64,000 nucleotides of DNA, taken from Mycobacterium sp. OAS707 (GTDB lineage Bacteria > Actinomycetota > Actinomycetes > Mycobacteriales > Mycobacteriaceae). Of this stretch, positions 1-8,321 are shown piece after piece. Where the stretch lies: positions 124,001 through 188,000 of the forward strand of contig NZ_JADBDS010000005.1 of the NCBI RefSeq assembly GCF_014873705.1, read 5' to 3'. A program made the translations under genes and the position numbers. Under the pieces are notes generated by a model, which was given only the letters and a program-made list of their open reading frames with translations, did not search any database and was not told the DNA's origin. How positions within the stretch are numbered: position 1 is the first letter of the stretch; every line of letters starts with the position of its first letter.

Positions 1-1750
1 CCAGCCAGCTCGCACAGTCGTAACGCGTCCAGTAATACGGGGGCCGGGTGATGCCCGCCTTGTCGATCACCTCGTTGACATAGCCCTGCGGGGTGAGGTT
101 GTGGGTCATCGCCACAGACGGCAGCAGGAACCCACGGCGGTGTCCCTGGCGCACGGCCAGCGCCTGATCGCCAAAACGCAACGGTCCGGTCACCCACTCG
201 GGTGCAGCCGCCCCGATCTCGTGCTGGTTGGCGAGCAGTGAGACGCTTACCGCGATCTGCGCGTCGGCCGCCGGGCCGGCGAAACGTTCATCGGCCAGCG
301 CCGCATCGGTGAACTCCGGCAACGACGCTGCGAGGTCACCGTTGAATCCCCCTGCGCAGCCCGCGATCGCACCGTTGGCGTAGACGGTGACGAACAGTCC
401 GCAGATGTCATCGGGCAATGTGACGGGCTGCCCTGCTCCAGTCGCCCTCATCGCGTGCGCGCGTGCCTGCCGCGCCAGCTCCGTCGCGGCGTCGTGCGGC
501 CAGGCAGCTCGTGGCGAATCGGGCGCGCCGGTCGGCTGCCATCTCACCCCGGGTTCGACGACCTTGACGACGTCGTGGCGATACAGGTGGTAGGGCTCGA
601 GTTCGAACAACTGGGCGTTGCGCCGCGCGGCGTGCCAAAACTGTTGCCACTCATTGGCGATGCCGGGCATGCGCGGCAGGGCACCGCCCAGCTGGCTGTC
701 GCGTTCGGTGCTGCGCACCACGATGCCGTAACGGTCGTTATCGAGTTCCCCGACGGTGCATTCTTCTAGCGCACCGAAGAAGGTGACCGCGATCGCGCAG
801 TCGTTCAGGACTGCGTGCGGATCGCTGTGGCTGGCCGAAAGTTGTTGTGCCGTCTGCACAGCGGCGGTGACCACGTCGGTGCACGGTGTCCCCCTGGCTT
901 CGCCCGGGAAGTGCCAGAACCCGTCGCGTGCGCAACGATCGTGTATGTCGGTGCGCCGACGCAGACTGATCCAGCAGCCACCGGCGGAGTCGTAGTCCGC
1001 GGCCAGGGTGTCCGGTGCCCGCAGCGCGCGGCCGGTGTTGAGGTATTCGGCAACCGCCTCGCGTGCCAGCACGGCGGGATGCAGGCCCTCGGGGGCGCGG
1101 CGAACCGCGGCGGCGAGCGCCACGGCGGTCTTCGTCGGGTTGGCGGGCGGCGGTTCTTCGCCGTCCATGTGCCGCATGAAGTCGGAGAAGATGTCGAAGA
1201 CGGCCGCCACCCGTAGTCCGCGCGCCTGCAGCTTCGCCACGCCCAGGTCGTAGCGGAAGCGGACCAAGCACACCGCTCCCTCGACTTGAAAACCCGCTTC
1301 CTCCAGTCGATCTGCGCACGTCCACGCGGAGAAACCTGAGCTGATGGAGTCGTCGATGATGACTACCGGTTCGCTGGGATCAAGTTTGCCTTCCATCAGC
1401 TTGCAAGACCCGTGCTTCTTGGCTTCTTTACGAACCAACGCGCCGCGGTAAAGACCGCCACCGCCCAGGATGCAGCCCTGCAGCAGAGGCACGCCGGTCA
1501 GACCGTAGGTCACCAATTGCCGACTCTCAAACGACTGCAGCACATCGAGCAGACAGCTGCTGGCCAGGTGCGCGCCTCGAGGTGTGAGGGTGACGGCCAG
1601 CGAGTCGAGCATCCACCGCGCGGACGAGCCGTCGCGCGACAACACCGGCTGCGAGGGTGTGCGGTGCAAGATGCCGTCAGTGCGAAGCATCTCGAGGAAT
1701 TCCGCGCGCTCGTCCTCGGTCGCCACTGACCGGCGCGCCGTTATCGCCAT
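1..1750 (-). CDS. Orotate phosphoribosyltransferase-like / tandem AMMECR1-like fusion protein (partial, runs off left edge)
   Basis: The reading frame stays open from an ATG at 1750 to the window edge (over 580 codons). Residues ~75-190 look like a type I phosphoribosyltransferase of the PyrE kind: RKEAKKHG near 108-114, then the PRPP-binding motif VVIIDDSISSG near 129-139. Downstream come two stretches resembling AMMECR1 domains: ~225-380 (GGCWISL, then FFGALEECTVGEL and LYRHDVVKVVEPG) and ~420 to the edge (GAIAGCAGGFNGDLAAS, then PEFTDAALADERF). AMMECR1 has no proven biochemical role and often travels with Memo and radical-SAM proteins. The start lies 4 bases after the upstream gene's stop, so the two are probably co-transcribed. 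Being fused to AMMECR1, the PRTase is unlikely to be the housekeeping pyrimidine enzyme. The PRTase call is firm; the AMMECR1 calls rest on motif likeness. Confidence 0.8.
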   Translation of the reverse strand, partial: MAITARRSVATEDERAEFLEMLRTDGILHRTPSQPVLSRDGSSARWMLDSLAVTLTPRGAHLASSCLLDVLQSFESRQLVTYGLTGVPLLQGCILGGGGLYRGALVRKEAKKHGSCKLMEGKLDPSEPVVIIDDSISSGFSAWTCADRLEEAGFQVEGAVCLVRFRYDLGVAKLQARGLRVAAVFDIFSDFMRHMDGEEPPPANPTKTAVALAAAVRRAPEGLHPAVLAREAVAEYLNTGRALRAPDTLAADYDSAGGCWISLRRRTDIHDRCARDGFWHFPGEARGTPCTDVVTAAVQTAQQLSASHSDPHAVLNDCAIAVTFFGALEECTVGELDNDRYGIVVRSTERDSQLGGALPRMPGIANEWQQFWHAARRNAQLFELEPYHLYRHDVVKVVEPGVRWQPTGAPDSPRAAWPHDAATELARQARAHAMRATGAGQPVTLPDDICGLFVTVYANGAIAGCAGGFNGDLAASLPEFTDAALADERFAGPAADAQIAVSVSLLANQHEIGAAAPEWVTGPLRFGDQALAVRQGHRRGFLLPSVAMTHNLTPQGYVNEVIDKAGITRPPYYWTRYDCASWL

Positions 1751-1754
1751 GCGA

Positions 1755-2402
1755 CTATTCGCGTTCGGGTGACTCCGGCGCGACTTCGACGACGGTCTCC
1801 GGTCCGGTTTCGCGGTCGGGACGTTCGGGCGCCACCTCTTGAATCGGTGGGCGGTGCGGATGGTGCCCGGGCCGATCCGGGGAGACTTCGACGATCTTCT
1901 CGGGTTTGTCCGGCTTGTCCGGATTGACTTCCGGATATGTCGGCCGCCCGGGATGCTGCGGGGCGACCTCGGGATGATGGCGGCCGGGCTCGTCAGGGGC
2001 GACTTCGGGGATCACCCTGTCCGGGTCGTCTTCATCGGGATCCTCAGGCGCGACCTCGGTGTGTATCGGCTTGCCTGGATGCGGCGGGGCGACCTCTGGG
2101 TGCTTACGGCCGGGGTGGTCTGGATATTCCGGCTGGACTTCCGGGTGCTTGGCGGGTTCGGTCTCTGGTGCGACTTCGGTGATGGTCTCTGACGGCTCCG
2201 GGCCCTTTTCCGGTTTCCCTTCGGCGGCAACGGTTTCGACGGTCCGCCCGTCGTGGGGCACAGTTGCAGGACGATCCACCTCGACGCCGGGCTCATCGGA
2301 TCCGCGGCGCCGACCAGTGCCGTCGAGCGCTCGGTCATCAGGCACACTCTCCGGCCGCGTACCGCTCGTTCTGTTCACCTCGACACTCACCACAACCCCC
2401 AT
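1755..2402 (-). CDS. Pro/Glu-rich tandem-repeat protein
   Basis: About 215 residues from the ATG at 2402; a GTG 60 bases upstream preceded by AGGAG is an alternative start. The first ~60 residues are charged and unremarkable. The rest is about ten imperfect repeats of 11-17 residues built on (P/V)EVAPE.PG(R/K)HH, rich in Pro, Glu, His and Asp with no hydrophobic segment. It should be extended and acidic, perhaps a spacer, a cell-surface tether or a metal-binding (His/Asp) polymer. It directly precedes the PRTase/AMMECR1 gene with a 4-base gap, suggesting shared expression. I recognise no family, and the function is unknown. Confidence 0.7.
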   Translation of the reverse strand: MGVVVSVEVNRTSGTRPESVPDDRALDGTGRRRGSDEPGVEVDRPATVPHDGRTVETVAAEGKPEKGPEPSETITEVAPETEPAKHPEVQPEYPDHPGRKHPEVAPPHPGKPIHTEVAPEDPDEDDPDRVIPEVAPDEPGRHHPEVAPQHPGRPTYPEVNPDKPDKPEKIVEVSPDRPGHHPHRPPIQEVAPERPDRETGPETVVEVAPESPERE

Positions 2403-3079
2403 TCGTCGCGGCAGCGGAGTTCCCCACCCGCTGCGAAGAGCCCTCACCCGACTCCTGGAAACACTCAGAGAGTGGCAAGGATGATGGCAGCGTACGCGCA
2501 GTTGTTGCCCGGGGAATGGTTTTGCCGAACTAATCTGTTCCCTCGTTGCGGCAAACCCGCCGCGCGCAGATCCGTGATCACAGCGCAGCCGCGCTTTAGT
2601 GGGCCATGCAGAGCGTGACACGCGAGAACCGTTGACGTGTCGGGCAATCAAGATCAGAGCGTCAGGTGCACAACGGTTAAGCTTCGCGCGTTTGCCATGA
2701 CTGCGCGCCGCGTCGCAGCAGCACTGCAAGCCAGCGGGGTGCCCACGATATCTTTGCTGTCCGACGCCTGCCATGGTGGGTGGTACTGCACTTCTGTGAT
2801 ACGTCGACGGCCGTTGCCGCGTTCATTTGCTGCGCCCGCCGCTGCTAACAGATCCCGTGGACGGTAATCCCCTGGGGTGTGATCAGCTGGCCGGTTGACT
2901 GGGTGGTGGCCGAAATCTGTTGGGCCACTGCGCTGGGGGCATCGCCGACTCAAAGCACTAGCGATTCGAGTAGTCGTGTACGCGTGCCGCCACGATGGCG
3001 CGGCCACAGACTCATGGTTGTCAACTCCATTGCTTCATCGCGGCCGGCCGATTTCCGCGTCGGCAGGAAGGAATCAGAA
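2403..3079. other. 677-base intergenic region
   Basis: This gap lies between the divergent Pro/Glu-repeat gene (minus) and the small membrane protein gene (plus) and should hold both promoters. The ORFs on both strands here have no recognisable protein character and no good ribosome-binding site. I see no RNA gene or clear repeat. Confidence 0.5.
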
Positions 3080-3445
3080 ATGTCATCTACCAATACTGCC
3101 GGTGGCCTCCTGACGATCAGCGTCTCCGGACCGGCCAGCCACGTCAGCGAATTCGATGTCGCGCAGGGGTCTTCGGTACATGTCGAGATCCCTTCGGACT
3201 ACACAGAAAAACACAACGCACTAGCGACGAAAGACCTCGAGATTCTCAGCGGCATTTTGAGCGGTAGGAGCGTCGAGGTGAGCCGTCTGATCTCCGCGGC
3301 ATCTCGCGGCGAGTTCGATGAGGCGCGCTCTTTGGCCAAGCAGATCGGCATCGTCGAGGACACCTTCGTCTCTCAAGACGGTGGGCTGTGGGGACTGGTC
3401 GTCGTCATCGCAGTGGTGGCCGCTGTGACGCTCGCACACGATTAG
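3080..3445 (+). CDS. Small tail-anchored-like protein of unknown function
   Basis: 121 residues from an ATG preceded by GGAAGG at suitable spacing; a longer in-frame extension upstream has no such site. The N-terminal ~95 residues are polar with a helical middle. The last ~18 residues form a hydrophobic helix (GLVVVIAVVAAVTLAHD) ending at the C-terminus, as in tail-anchored proteins or precursors with a hydrophobic core. There is no signal peptide. I recognise no family. It lies beside the PRTase/AMMECR1 pair and the oxidase cluster, so membership in that locus is possible but unproven. Confidence 0.65.
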   Translation: MSSTNTAGGLLTISVSGPASHVSEFDVAQGSSVHVEIPSDYTEKHNALATKDLEILSGILSGRSVEVSRLISAASRGEFDEARSLAKQIGIVEDTFVSQDGGLWGLVVVIAVVAAVTLAHD

Positions 3446-3491
3446 GCCGGTCAGCGCCCGGCGGTAGCCAAGCAGTCCTAGGCCGTTGCGT

Positions 3492-4110
3492 CTAAAGGCA
3501 AGTCCGTTCCGTGTACTCGAGTTTCATTGTGACATCGTGCGGGGGTTTGGTTCTCCGCCCCGATGATCAGGCCGGTGGCGAGGATCTCAAGCCCGCGGGT
3601 GGCCGATGATATGCCAACGGGCTGCAGGAAGTATGAATGTAGCGACGCCGAGCTGAGCATTGCGACGATGGTTGAGATGCCCAAAACGCAACGGTGCGTG
3701 TGTATTCGCGGTCTTGATAGGCGGCTTTGACGGCCGCTGCTTCTTCGAGGCTGGCTTGGGCTTTCTTCTGTGTCACAGGCACGTGAGCGGTGCTTGCCCG
3801 CATCCCTTGCGAAGCGGCCTTCTTCGCGGGCATCCGCAGCATCGGCCAGTGGGTACGCGGCGTGTGCGTGCGCTGCTCTTGCGTGGTAGAAGTTCGTCGT
3901 CGCGTCCGCGGCGGCTCCCATTGACGCCGAGAGGTCATCGGCGACGTTCTGCTTCGGGATCAGCAGCGCGGCAAGCGGTTCGAGCAGTCGTTCTATCGCG
4001 AAGGCCGCGACGAAGAACACCGCAGGCGGGCGTCGGTGACCGGCAAGGGGCGTCTGGCCGGCGGAGCCGAGGTCGACGAGACCTTCGGCGACGACCGCGC
4101 TATCAAATCC
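3492..4110 (-). pseudogene. Frameshifted remnant of a small membrane protein
   Basis: Pieces of one plausible protein lie in different minus frames, in the correct order. Frame A gives a hydrophobic start (VFFVAAFAIERLLEPLAALL) followed by a helical stretch rich in Ala. A second frame gives EEAAAVKAAYQDREYTRTVAFWA. Frame A resumes with a second hydrophobic part (VAMLSSASLHSYFLQPVGIS, then GLEILATGLIIGA). A third frame finishes with TKPPHDV and a stop at 3492. Such a layout needs at least three indels. The pattern resembles two- or three-helix actinobacterial membrane proteins ending in a TGL..G.GTKPLHDL motif, though the family has no name I can give. The upstream limit is approximate. Confidence 0.55.
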
Positions 4111-4461
4111 GGTGCAGCTCCTGCTACCACCGACCTTACTTTCGTAATCCGCGCACGGCACCGACAGCAAAGAATGGGGAATTTGCGACAATTCAGGCGA
4201 TAATCCGACTGCCGTGGCGGACGAATTCATATCACACGAATGAGATACACATGCGCCGCCTGACCGATCGTCGAGCCAGGTGATATGCGCTGGTCACGGG
4301 CCGCTGGCGGGCCGATGAATTCCACGACCCCCGTGCTCCCTGCGACCGCATTTGATCCCACGAATTTGTCGGCTTTAGTGTGCGAATTCGCCCCATAAAA
4401 CTCGCTCGATATTCGTACGATGGAGGCGGCTCAGGTCGATCTAAAGAGACGGGGGAATTCC

Positions 4462-4923
4462 ATGGCTGAGGTATTCAAAGTCGTCATCGACGGTCTGCAG
4501 TCGCGCGACGCTCACGCCACCATCAATGCCGCCATTCAGCAGGCGGTGGTGACGCACCTGGCTGGCCGCGACGTCGGGGGCGGCGATGACGACGAGGCGG
4601 TCCTGCTGAGCAACTGGCGGCTCGCCGGCTACGTCGCCAGGGTCGGCCTGCCGGCGATACAGGCAGATCTCGCCGACCGTACGCGCGAAGCTGTGCCCAC
4701 CGAAGACCGATTGGGTCGCTTCGAGGTCAACATTGACGGACTGGACCTGCGCGACGAGGAGCGCACCGCGATCGCTGCGGACATCCAGAAAGCGGTGCTG
4801 CCTCATATCGCGGCACTGGACCTCGGCGCTCGCGTGCCGGCAATGGTGTTGCGGCCGCCGGGCTGGCTGGGGTTGATCCTCAAGCCGCTCGAGCCCGAGG
4901 AGTTGGACGAGTTCCGTGTCTGA
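4462..4923 (+). CDS. Conserved small protein with two IDGL helical repeats
   Basis: 153 residues; the ATG follows a GGGGG site, and the in-frame ATG further upstream lacks one. Two copies of a ~35-residue unit are visible: residues ~5-38 (FKVVIDGLQSRD, then INAAIQQAVVTHLAG) and ~88-122 (FEVNIDGLDLRDE, then IAADIQKAVLPHIAALDLG). Each looks like a short strand followed by an amphipathic helix. The C-terminus contains VLRPPGWLGLILKPL. Its stop overlaps the start of the next gene, so the two proteins are probably made together. I recognise no named domain. The duplication suggests a binding module, possibly for a peptide or partner protein. Confidence 0.75.
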   Translation: MAEVFKVVIDGLQSRDAHATINAAIQQAVVTHLAGRDVGGGDDDEAVLLSNWRLAGYVARVGLPAIQADLADRTREAVPTEDRLGRFEVNIDGLDLRDEERTAIAADIQKAVLPHIAALDLGARVPAMVLRPPGWLGLILKPLEPEELDEFRV

Positions 4924-5341
4924 CAGCTGCTGCGGCGGCACGAACAGGGTGCACCTGTGTCCGAGCGCGCCGGCCAAACCCGGAGCGATTTTGCTGGGCC
5001 TCGTCACGTCCAACGGCCAAATCGCCTACCTGACACCACAGATGCGGATCGACGAGGACTTCGTCGACGTCGCCGCCAAGGGCCGAAGCCCCGAGAAACG
5101 CTTCCGGTTCGCCAGTACGTGCGTCGAGGGGGGCTGCGCGCAGTGGACGGGCAGTCGTTGCGGCGTCATCGAGGCCGCCGTGGCCGAGGCCGGCGGACAA
5201 GCAATCGACTCGGAGGATTCGTCGCTGCCGAAGTGCTCGATCAGGTCGCGATGCCGCTGGTTTCATCAGCGGGGACGCGACGCGTGCGGGGTGTGTCCGC
5301 TGATCATCACCGACCGCGGCGGTGAAACCGGCAGCGTCTAA
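4916..5341 (+). CDS. Cysteine-rich conserved protein, possible metal or Fe-S binder
   Basis: 141 residues from a GTG at 4916 that overlaps the upstream stop by 8 bases. There are 12 cysteines, arranged as CC near the N-terminus, C.{4}C (TCVEGGC) followed by SRCGVI, and a C-terminal block KCSIRSRC ... DACGVCPL. This spacing suits Zn or Fe-S coordination. The central region includes TGSRCGV and RWFHQRG. There is no membrane segment. It is translationally coupled to the duplicated IDGL protein and ends tail-to-tail with the LodB-like gene; the two stop codons overlap. Function is unknown; a redox or maturation role in the neighbouring cluster is inference. Confidence 0.75.
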   Translation: MSDSCCGGTNRVHLCPSAPAKPGAILLGLVTSNGQIAYLTPQMRIDEDFVDVAAKGRSPEKRFRFASTCVEGGCAQWTGSRCGVIEAAVAEAGGQAIDSEDSSLPKCSIRSRCRWFHQRGRDACGVCPLIITDRGGETGSV

Positions 5342-6414
5342 GCACTTCTCGTCGTCTCATCGGCGCCGTGCTGGCTAAGCCAGAACGGGCGGCTCGCCCA
5401 CCGCTGTTCGCGGGCATATGCAGCCGAGCGGCGTGCCTCGTAGATGGCGCGCACCTCGCGGTGTCGTGCGGTGACGTCCGCGAGCGCGTTGCCGGTGTTG
5501 TGCGCGCAGATCGCTTGTGCCGCAACGACACCGCCGGCGAGCGCGCCCAGCAGTCCTTGCGATGACAGCGGATCGAACGCGACGGCCGCGTCGCCGCACG
5601 CGATCCACCCCTCTCCGCACACGCGGTCCAGCCATGCCCCACCCGCAGGTGACACCTGCGGTGTCGACCACGCCTTGGGCTCACCGGCCCAACCCTGTAG
5701 GTGTTGTCGCCCGCCCAGCCGGGCAGCGAACTCCTCGCGGCCACGCAGCGACTGTGCGTCGGCCGGTCGCAGCACACACGCCGCCCCGATGCGGCGCTGT
5801 GCCGAGGCGCCGACATACCACCAGCCATCGGGCTCGCTTTCGACGAAAATTCGGGCCGGCAGCAAGTGGTGGGCTTCAAGTTCTCTCACAGCGTGTACCG
5901 CCACCAGCGGCGCATCGTTGCGGCGCTTCGCCCCGACCCGCCGCGCTACCGCACTCGCCCGGCCCGTCGCATCGATTACCCAGCGAGCCGCGACATCTGC
6001 GCCATGTGCGAAGCGGGCAAGCCATCGCGTCTGGTTGCGGCGCAGTGCGATTACTCGATCAGTGCTCAGCGCGACGCCGATGGCTGTGCAGCGCTGCCGC
6101 AGGGCCTCGTCGAATTCCTGGCGGTCGATGAACCATCCTGCGCCATCGGGTGAGCCCAACGCATCCGATGCCGCCAAATGACTATTCCCCCAGGCCGATA
6201 GCGTTCCGCCGCACCGGCCTGCGGTCAGCCCGTCCAGAGGTGTGAGCCCGGCGGCTGCCAGTACGCGAGCGGCGGCGCCGGGCAGTGACTCGCTGCGGCG
6301 CAGGTTAACCGCAGCACGGTGGACCAGCAGAACTGATGCGCCGTCGTGGGTGAGCCGGGCCGCGGCAGCGCAGCCCGCCGGTCCCGCACCGACGACGACG
6401 ACATCGATGTTCAT
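5338..6414 (-). CDS. LodB-like FAD-dependent oxidoreductase (quinone-cofactor maturation)
   Basis: 358 residues from the ATG at 6414, which overlaps the LodA-like stop as ATGA; an upstream in-frame start is less likely. The N-terminus has the Rossmann FAD motif VVVVGAGPAGCAAA. Residues ~165-172 read DATGRAS, and the second FAD motif (GDAAVAFDPLSSQGL) lies near 285-300, as in the tryptophan halogenase/geranylgeranyl reductase superfamily. In Marinomonas LodB, a flavoprotein of this group is needed to build the cysteine tryptophylquinone (CTQ) of LodA. Position and coupling support the same role here. The alternative is an unrelated flavin monooxygenase, which the gene order makes less likely. 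Confidence 0.85.
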   Translation of the reverse strand: MNIDVVVVGAGPAGCAAAARLTHDGASVLLVHRAAVNLRRSESLPGAAARVLAAAGLTPLDGLTAGRCGGTLSAWGNSHLAASDALGSPDGAGWFIDRQEFDEALRQRCTAIGVALSTDRVIALRRNQTRWLARFAHGADVAARWVIDATGRASAVARRVGAKRRNDAPLVAVHAVRELEAHHLLPARIFVESEPDGWWYVGASAQRRIGAACVLRPADAQSLRGREEFAARLGGRQHLQGWAGEPKAWSTPQVSPAGGAWLDRVCGEGWIACGDAAVAFDPLSSQGLLGALAGGVVAAQAICAHNTGNALADVTARHREVRAIYEARRSAAYAREQRWASRPFWLSQHGADETTRSA

Positions 6415-8321
6415 CGGTGGCGGATTCGCACGCTGCGGAATTCGTGGAACTGCTCCTCGCTTCCCCACCCGGCTCGCACCACGGGGTCTGGTGAGGGCGC
6501 GAGGATTTCGGCGGCGAGGCCAGCGGCACGCAGCGCATCGGTGACGTGGGGGGCCAGATTCTCCACATACATCACCGCCGGCAAGTCGGGGTCATCGGCA
6601 ACGCCCTCGCGGGCTTCGATGACACCCAGGCTGCCGAATTCGTCGATCATGCGAGCCATCACCTCAGCGACGCCGGCGCCGTCGCTGATGAGTTTGCGCA
6701 GCCATGCGTCGCGGCTGTTGTAGGCCGCGAGGCGCTGCTCGCGCGGCTTCGTCGGGTCCACGGCGATCTGATAGCTCTGCTCGGTCAGCACCTGGTTGGG
6801 TACCCGCGCCGGCCAAAACGTCGGCAGGTACGGGTCGAATTCCGGTTCGTAGCCCGACCGGCAGAATGCGGTGTCGCCCTGCCAGGGCAGGGCCATCCAC
6901 CGGGTCAGCCCGCCAGGGGGCTGGGCATACAGCGGACCGTCCAGGCTGAGGGCATTGGTCTGGGTCAGCTGTGGCCCGAGGTCGCGTTCCCGGTCGGTCG
7001 GTGGGCGTGACCGGATGCGGAAAGGGCTGCTGTACAAGCTGATCCGGCGCATCGGCCAGGTGAGTTCGCATCCGGGGTGAAAGGCGTCGGCCAGGCAGTA
7101 GGTCAGCGCCGCGCGGTCGAGAATGTCGGGCTGATCGGCGATGGGCGCCTGTTCGATCTCGGTGAGTGGCTTGGGTGCGGTGTCGCGCTCAAATCTGCCG
7201 TGCGCCCATTCGCCGAGGATCCATGCGTGCAGCGGAGGCAACGCCAGACTGTTGCGCGGCGAGGCGGCGTCGAAGGATCCGAACGCGTCGCCGTAGATCC
7301 ACGGCCACAGCCGCGGTTCGTTGACAGTGGATGCTCGCGGGCGAAACGCGTTGAGCAACTGCAGGCGAAGCTCGCGGTAGGGATCGCTGCCGCCCGTCGG
7401 CGGAGTGGCCAGTCGGTCGATGAAGGCCGGATCGGCGAAGTCCATGGGCCGGCCCCGGCCGAACATCGACGCGAAGCCGGCATTGACCCACTGCAGGTTG
7501 GACAACCGGGACAGGACCGGTAGCACGTCGGCGTGAAAGTGCACTGCGTCAGGCTTCGGTAGCCAACCGTTTTCGACGTAGAGGTCGATGAGTAGGTCGG
7601 TCATCGTGCGCCAGCTGATGACCTCGGGCGCATAGTTGGGCGGAGTGACGACCACCCACGCGTCATCGACAGGGATCCTGCGCCCGTCGATGACGACATC
7701 GGCCGTGACGGGGCCGTCGGCGGTGTCGTCATACCAGTCGTCGGCGTTGTTGAAGCTGTCCGGGTCGTCCGGGTTATACAGTGGTGCGTCGCTGGCCGAG
7801 TGCGAGACGCCGTGGGCACCAAAGACCAGCAGGCGTCCGTCCTCATCGGTGCGCAGCTCACCCAGGGCTACCTCGACGTCCTTGAATTTCCCGCCGTCGA
7901 GCTTGAATTCCGGTTTGCCCGATTGCGATTGGCCGGCGATGGATTTGGGTCCTGGGTCGATGACAAGACTTTGGCGGGCCGATCCGCGGATGTTCGGGTT
8001 GCGCCGCGGGCACTGTGCGGTGGCGGCGTCGGGGATGTCTAGTGCCGCGATGAAGCGGTACCACGCCGCTTTGCGGTTGGCGACATGCACCGTCCAGGTG
8101 ATCTCGGCGGTCTCGGAGGTCAACTCCGATACCACCGCGCCGGTTTCGTCGATGCCGTAAACGCGAAAGCGGGCGGCCTGACGCTTGAGCGCTCCGCTCG
8201 CATCCCGCAGACTTTCGGTGGCGGGCGCGCCGATCACCTCGGGACCGATGGTGAAGTCTGTTGTGCTGTCGCCGATCCGGGCGATTCCGATCCCGGGATG
8301 GATCCGGGCCCGCACGATCAT
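6411..8321 (-). CDS. LodA-like quinone-cofactor amino-acid oxidase
   Basis: 636 residues, close to the usual LodA-family size. The N-terminus (VRARIHPGIGIARIGDS) and the block HADVLPVLSRLSNLQWVN are typical of the family. The residues expected to cross-link into CTQ are present: Cys418 in HPGCELTWP, and a Trp in WMALPWQGD (Trp475 or Trp480), 57-62 residues later and close to the LodA spacing. Characterised members oxidise lysine epsilon-amine or glycine, releasing ammonia and hydrogen peroxide; LodA peroxide is antibacterial. The substrate cannot be predicted here. The start overlaps the catalase-like stop and the stop overlaps the LodB start, so all three are coupled. No signal peptide is visible. 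Confidence 0.88.
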   Translation of the reverse strand: MIVRARIHPGIGIARIGDSTTDFTIGPEVIGAPATESLRDASGALKRQAARFRVYGIDETGAVVSELTSETAEITWTVHVANRKAAWYRFIAALDIPDAATAQCPRRNPNIRGSARQSLVIDPGPKSIAGQSQSGKPEFKLDGGKFKDVEVALGELRTDEDGRLLVFGAHGVSHSASDAPLYNPDDPDSFNNADDWYDDTADGPVTADVVIDGRRIPVDDAWVVVTPPNYAPEVISWRTMTDLLIDLYVENGWLPKPDAVHFHADVLPVLSRLSNLQWVNAGFASMFGRGRPMDFADPAFIDRLATPPTGGSDPYRELRLQLLNAFRPRASTVNEPRLWPWIYGDAFGSFDAASPRNSLALPPLHAWILGEWAHGRFERDTAPKPLTEIEQAPIADQPDILDRAALTYCLADAFHPGCELTWPMRRISLYSSPFRIRSRPPTDRERDLGPQLTQTNALSLDGPLYAQPPGGLTRWMALPWQGDTAFCRSGYEPEFDPYLPTFWPARVPNQVLTEQSYQIAVDPTKPREQRLAAYNSRDAWLRKLISDGAGVAEVMARMIDEFGSLGVIEAREGVADDPDLPAVMYVENLAPHVTDALRAAGLAAEILAPSPDPVVRAGWGSEEQFHEFRSVRIRHR

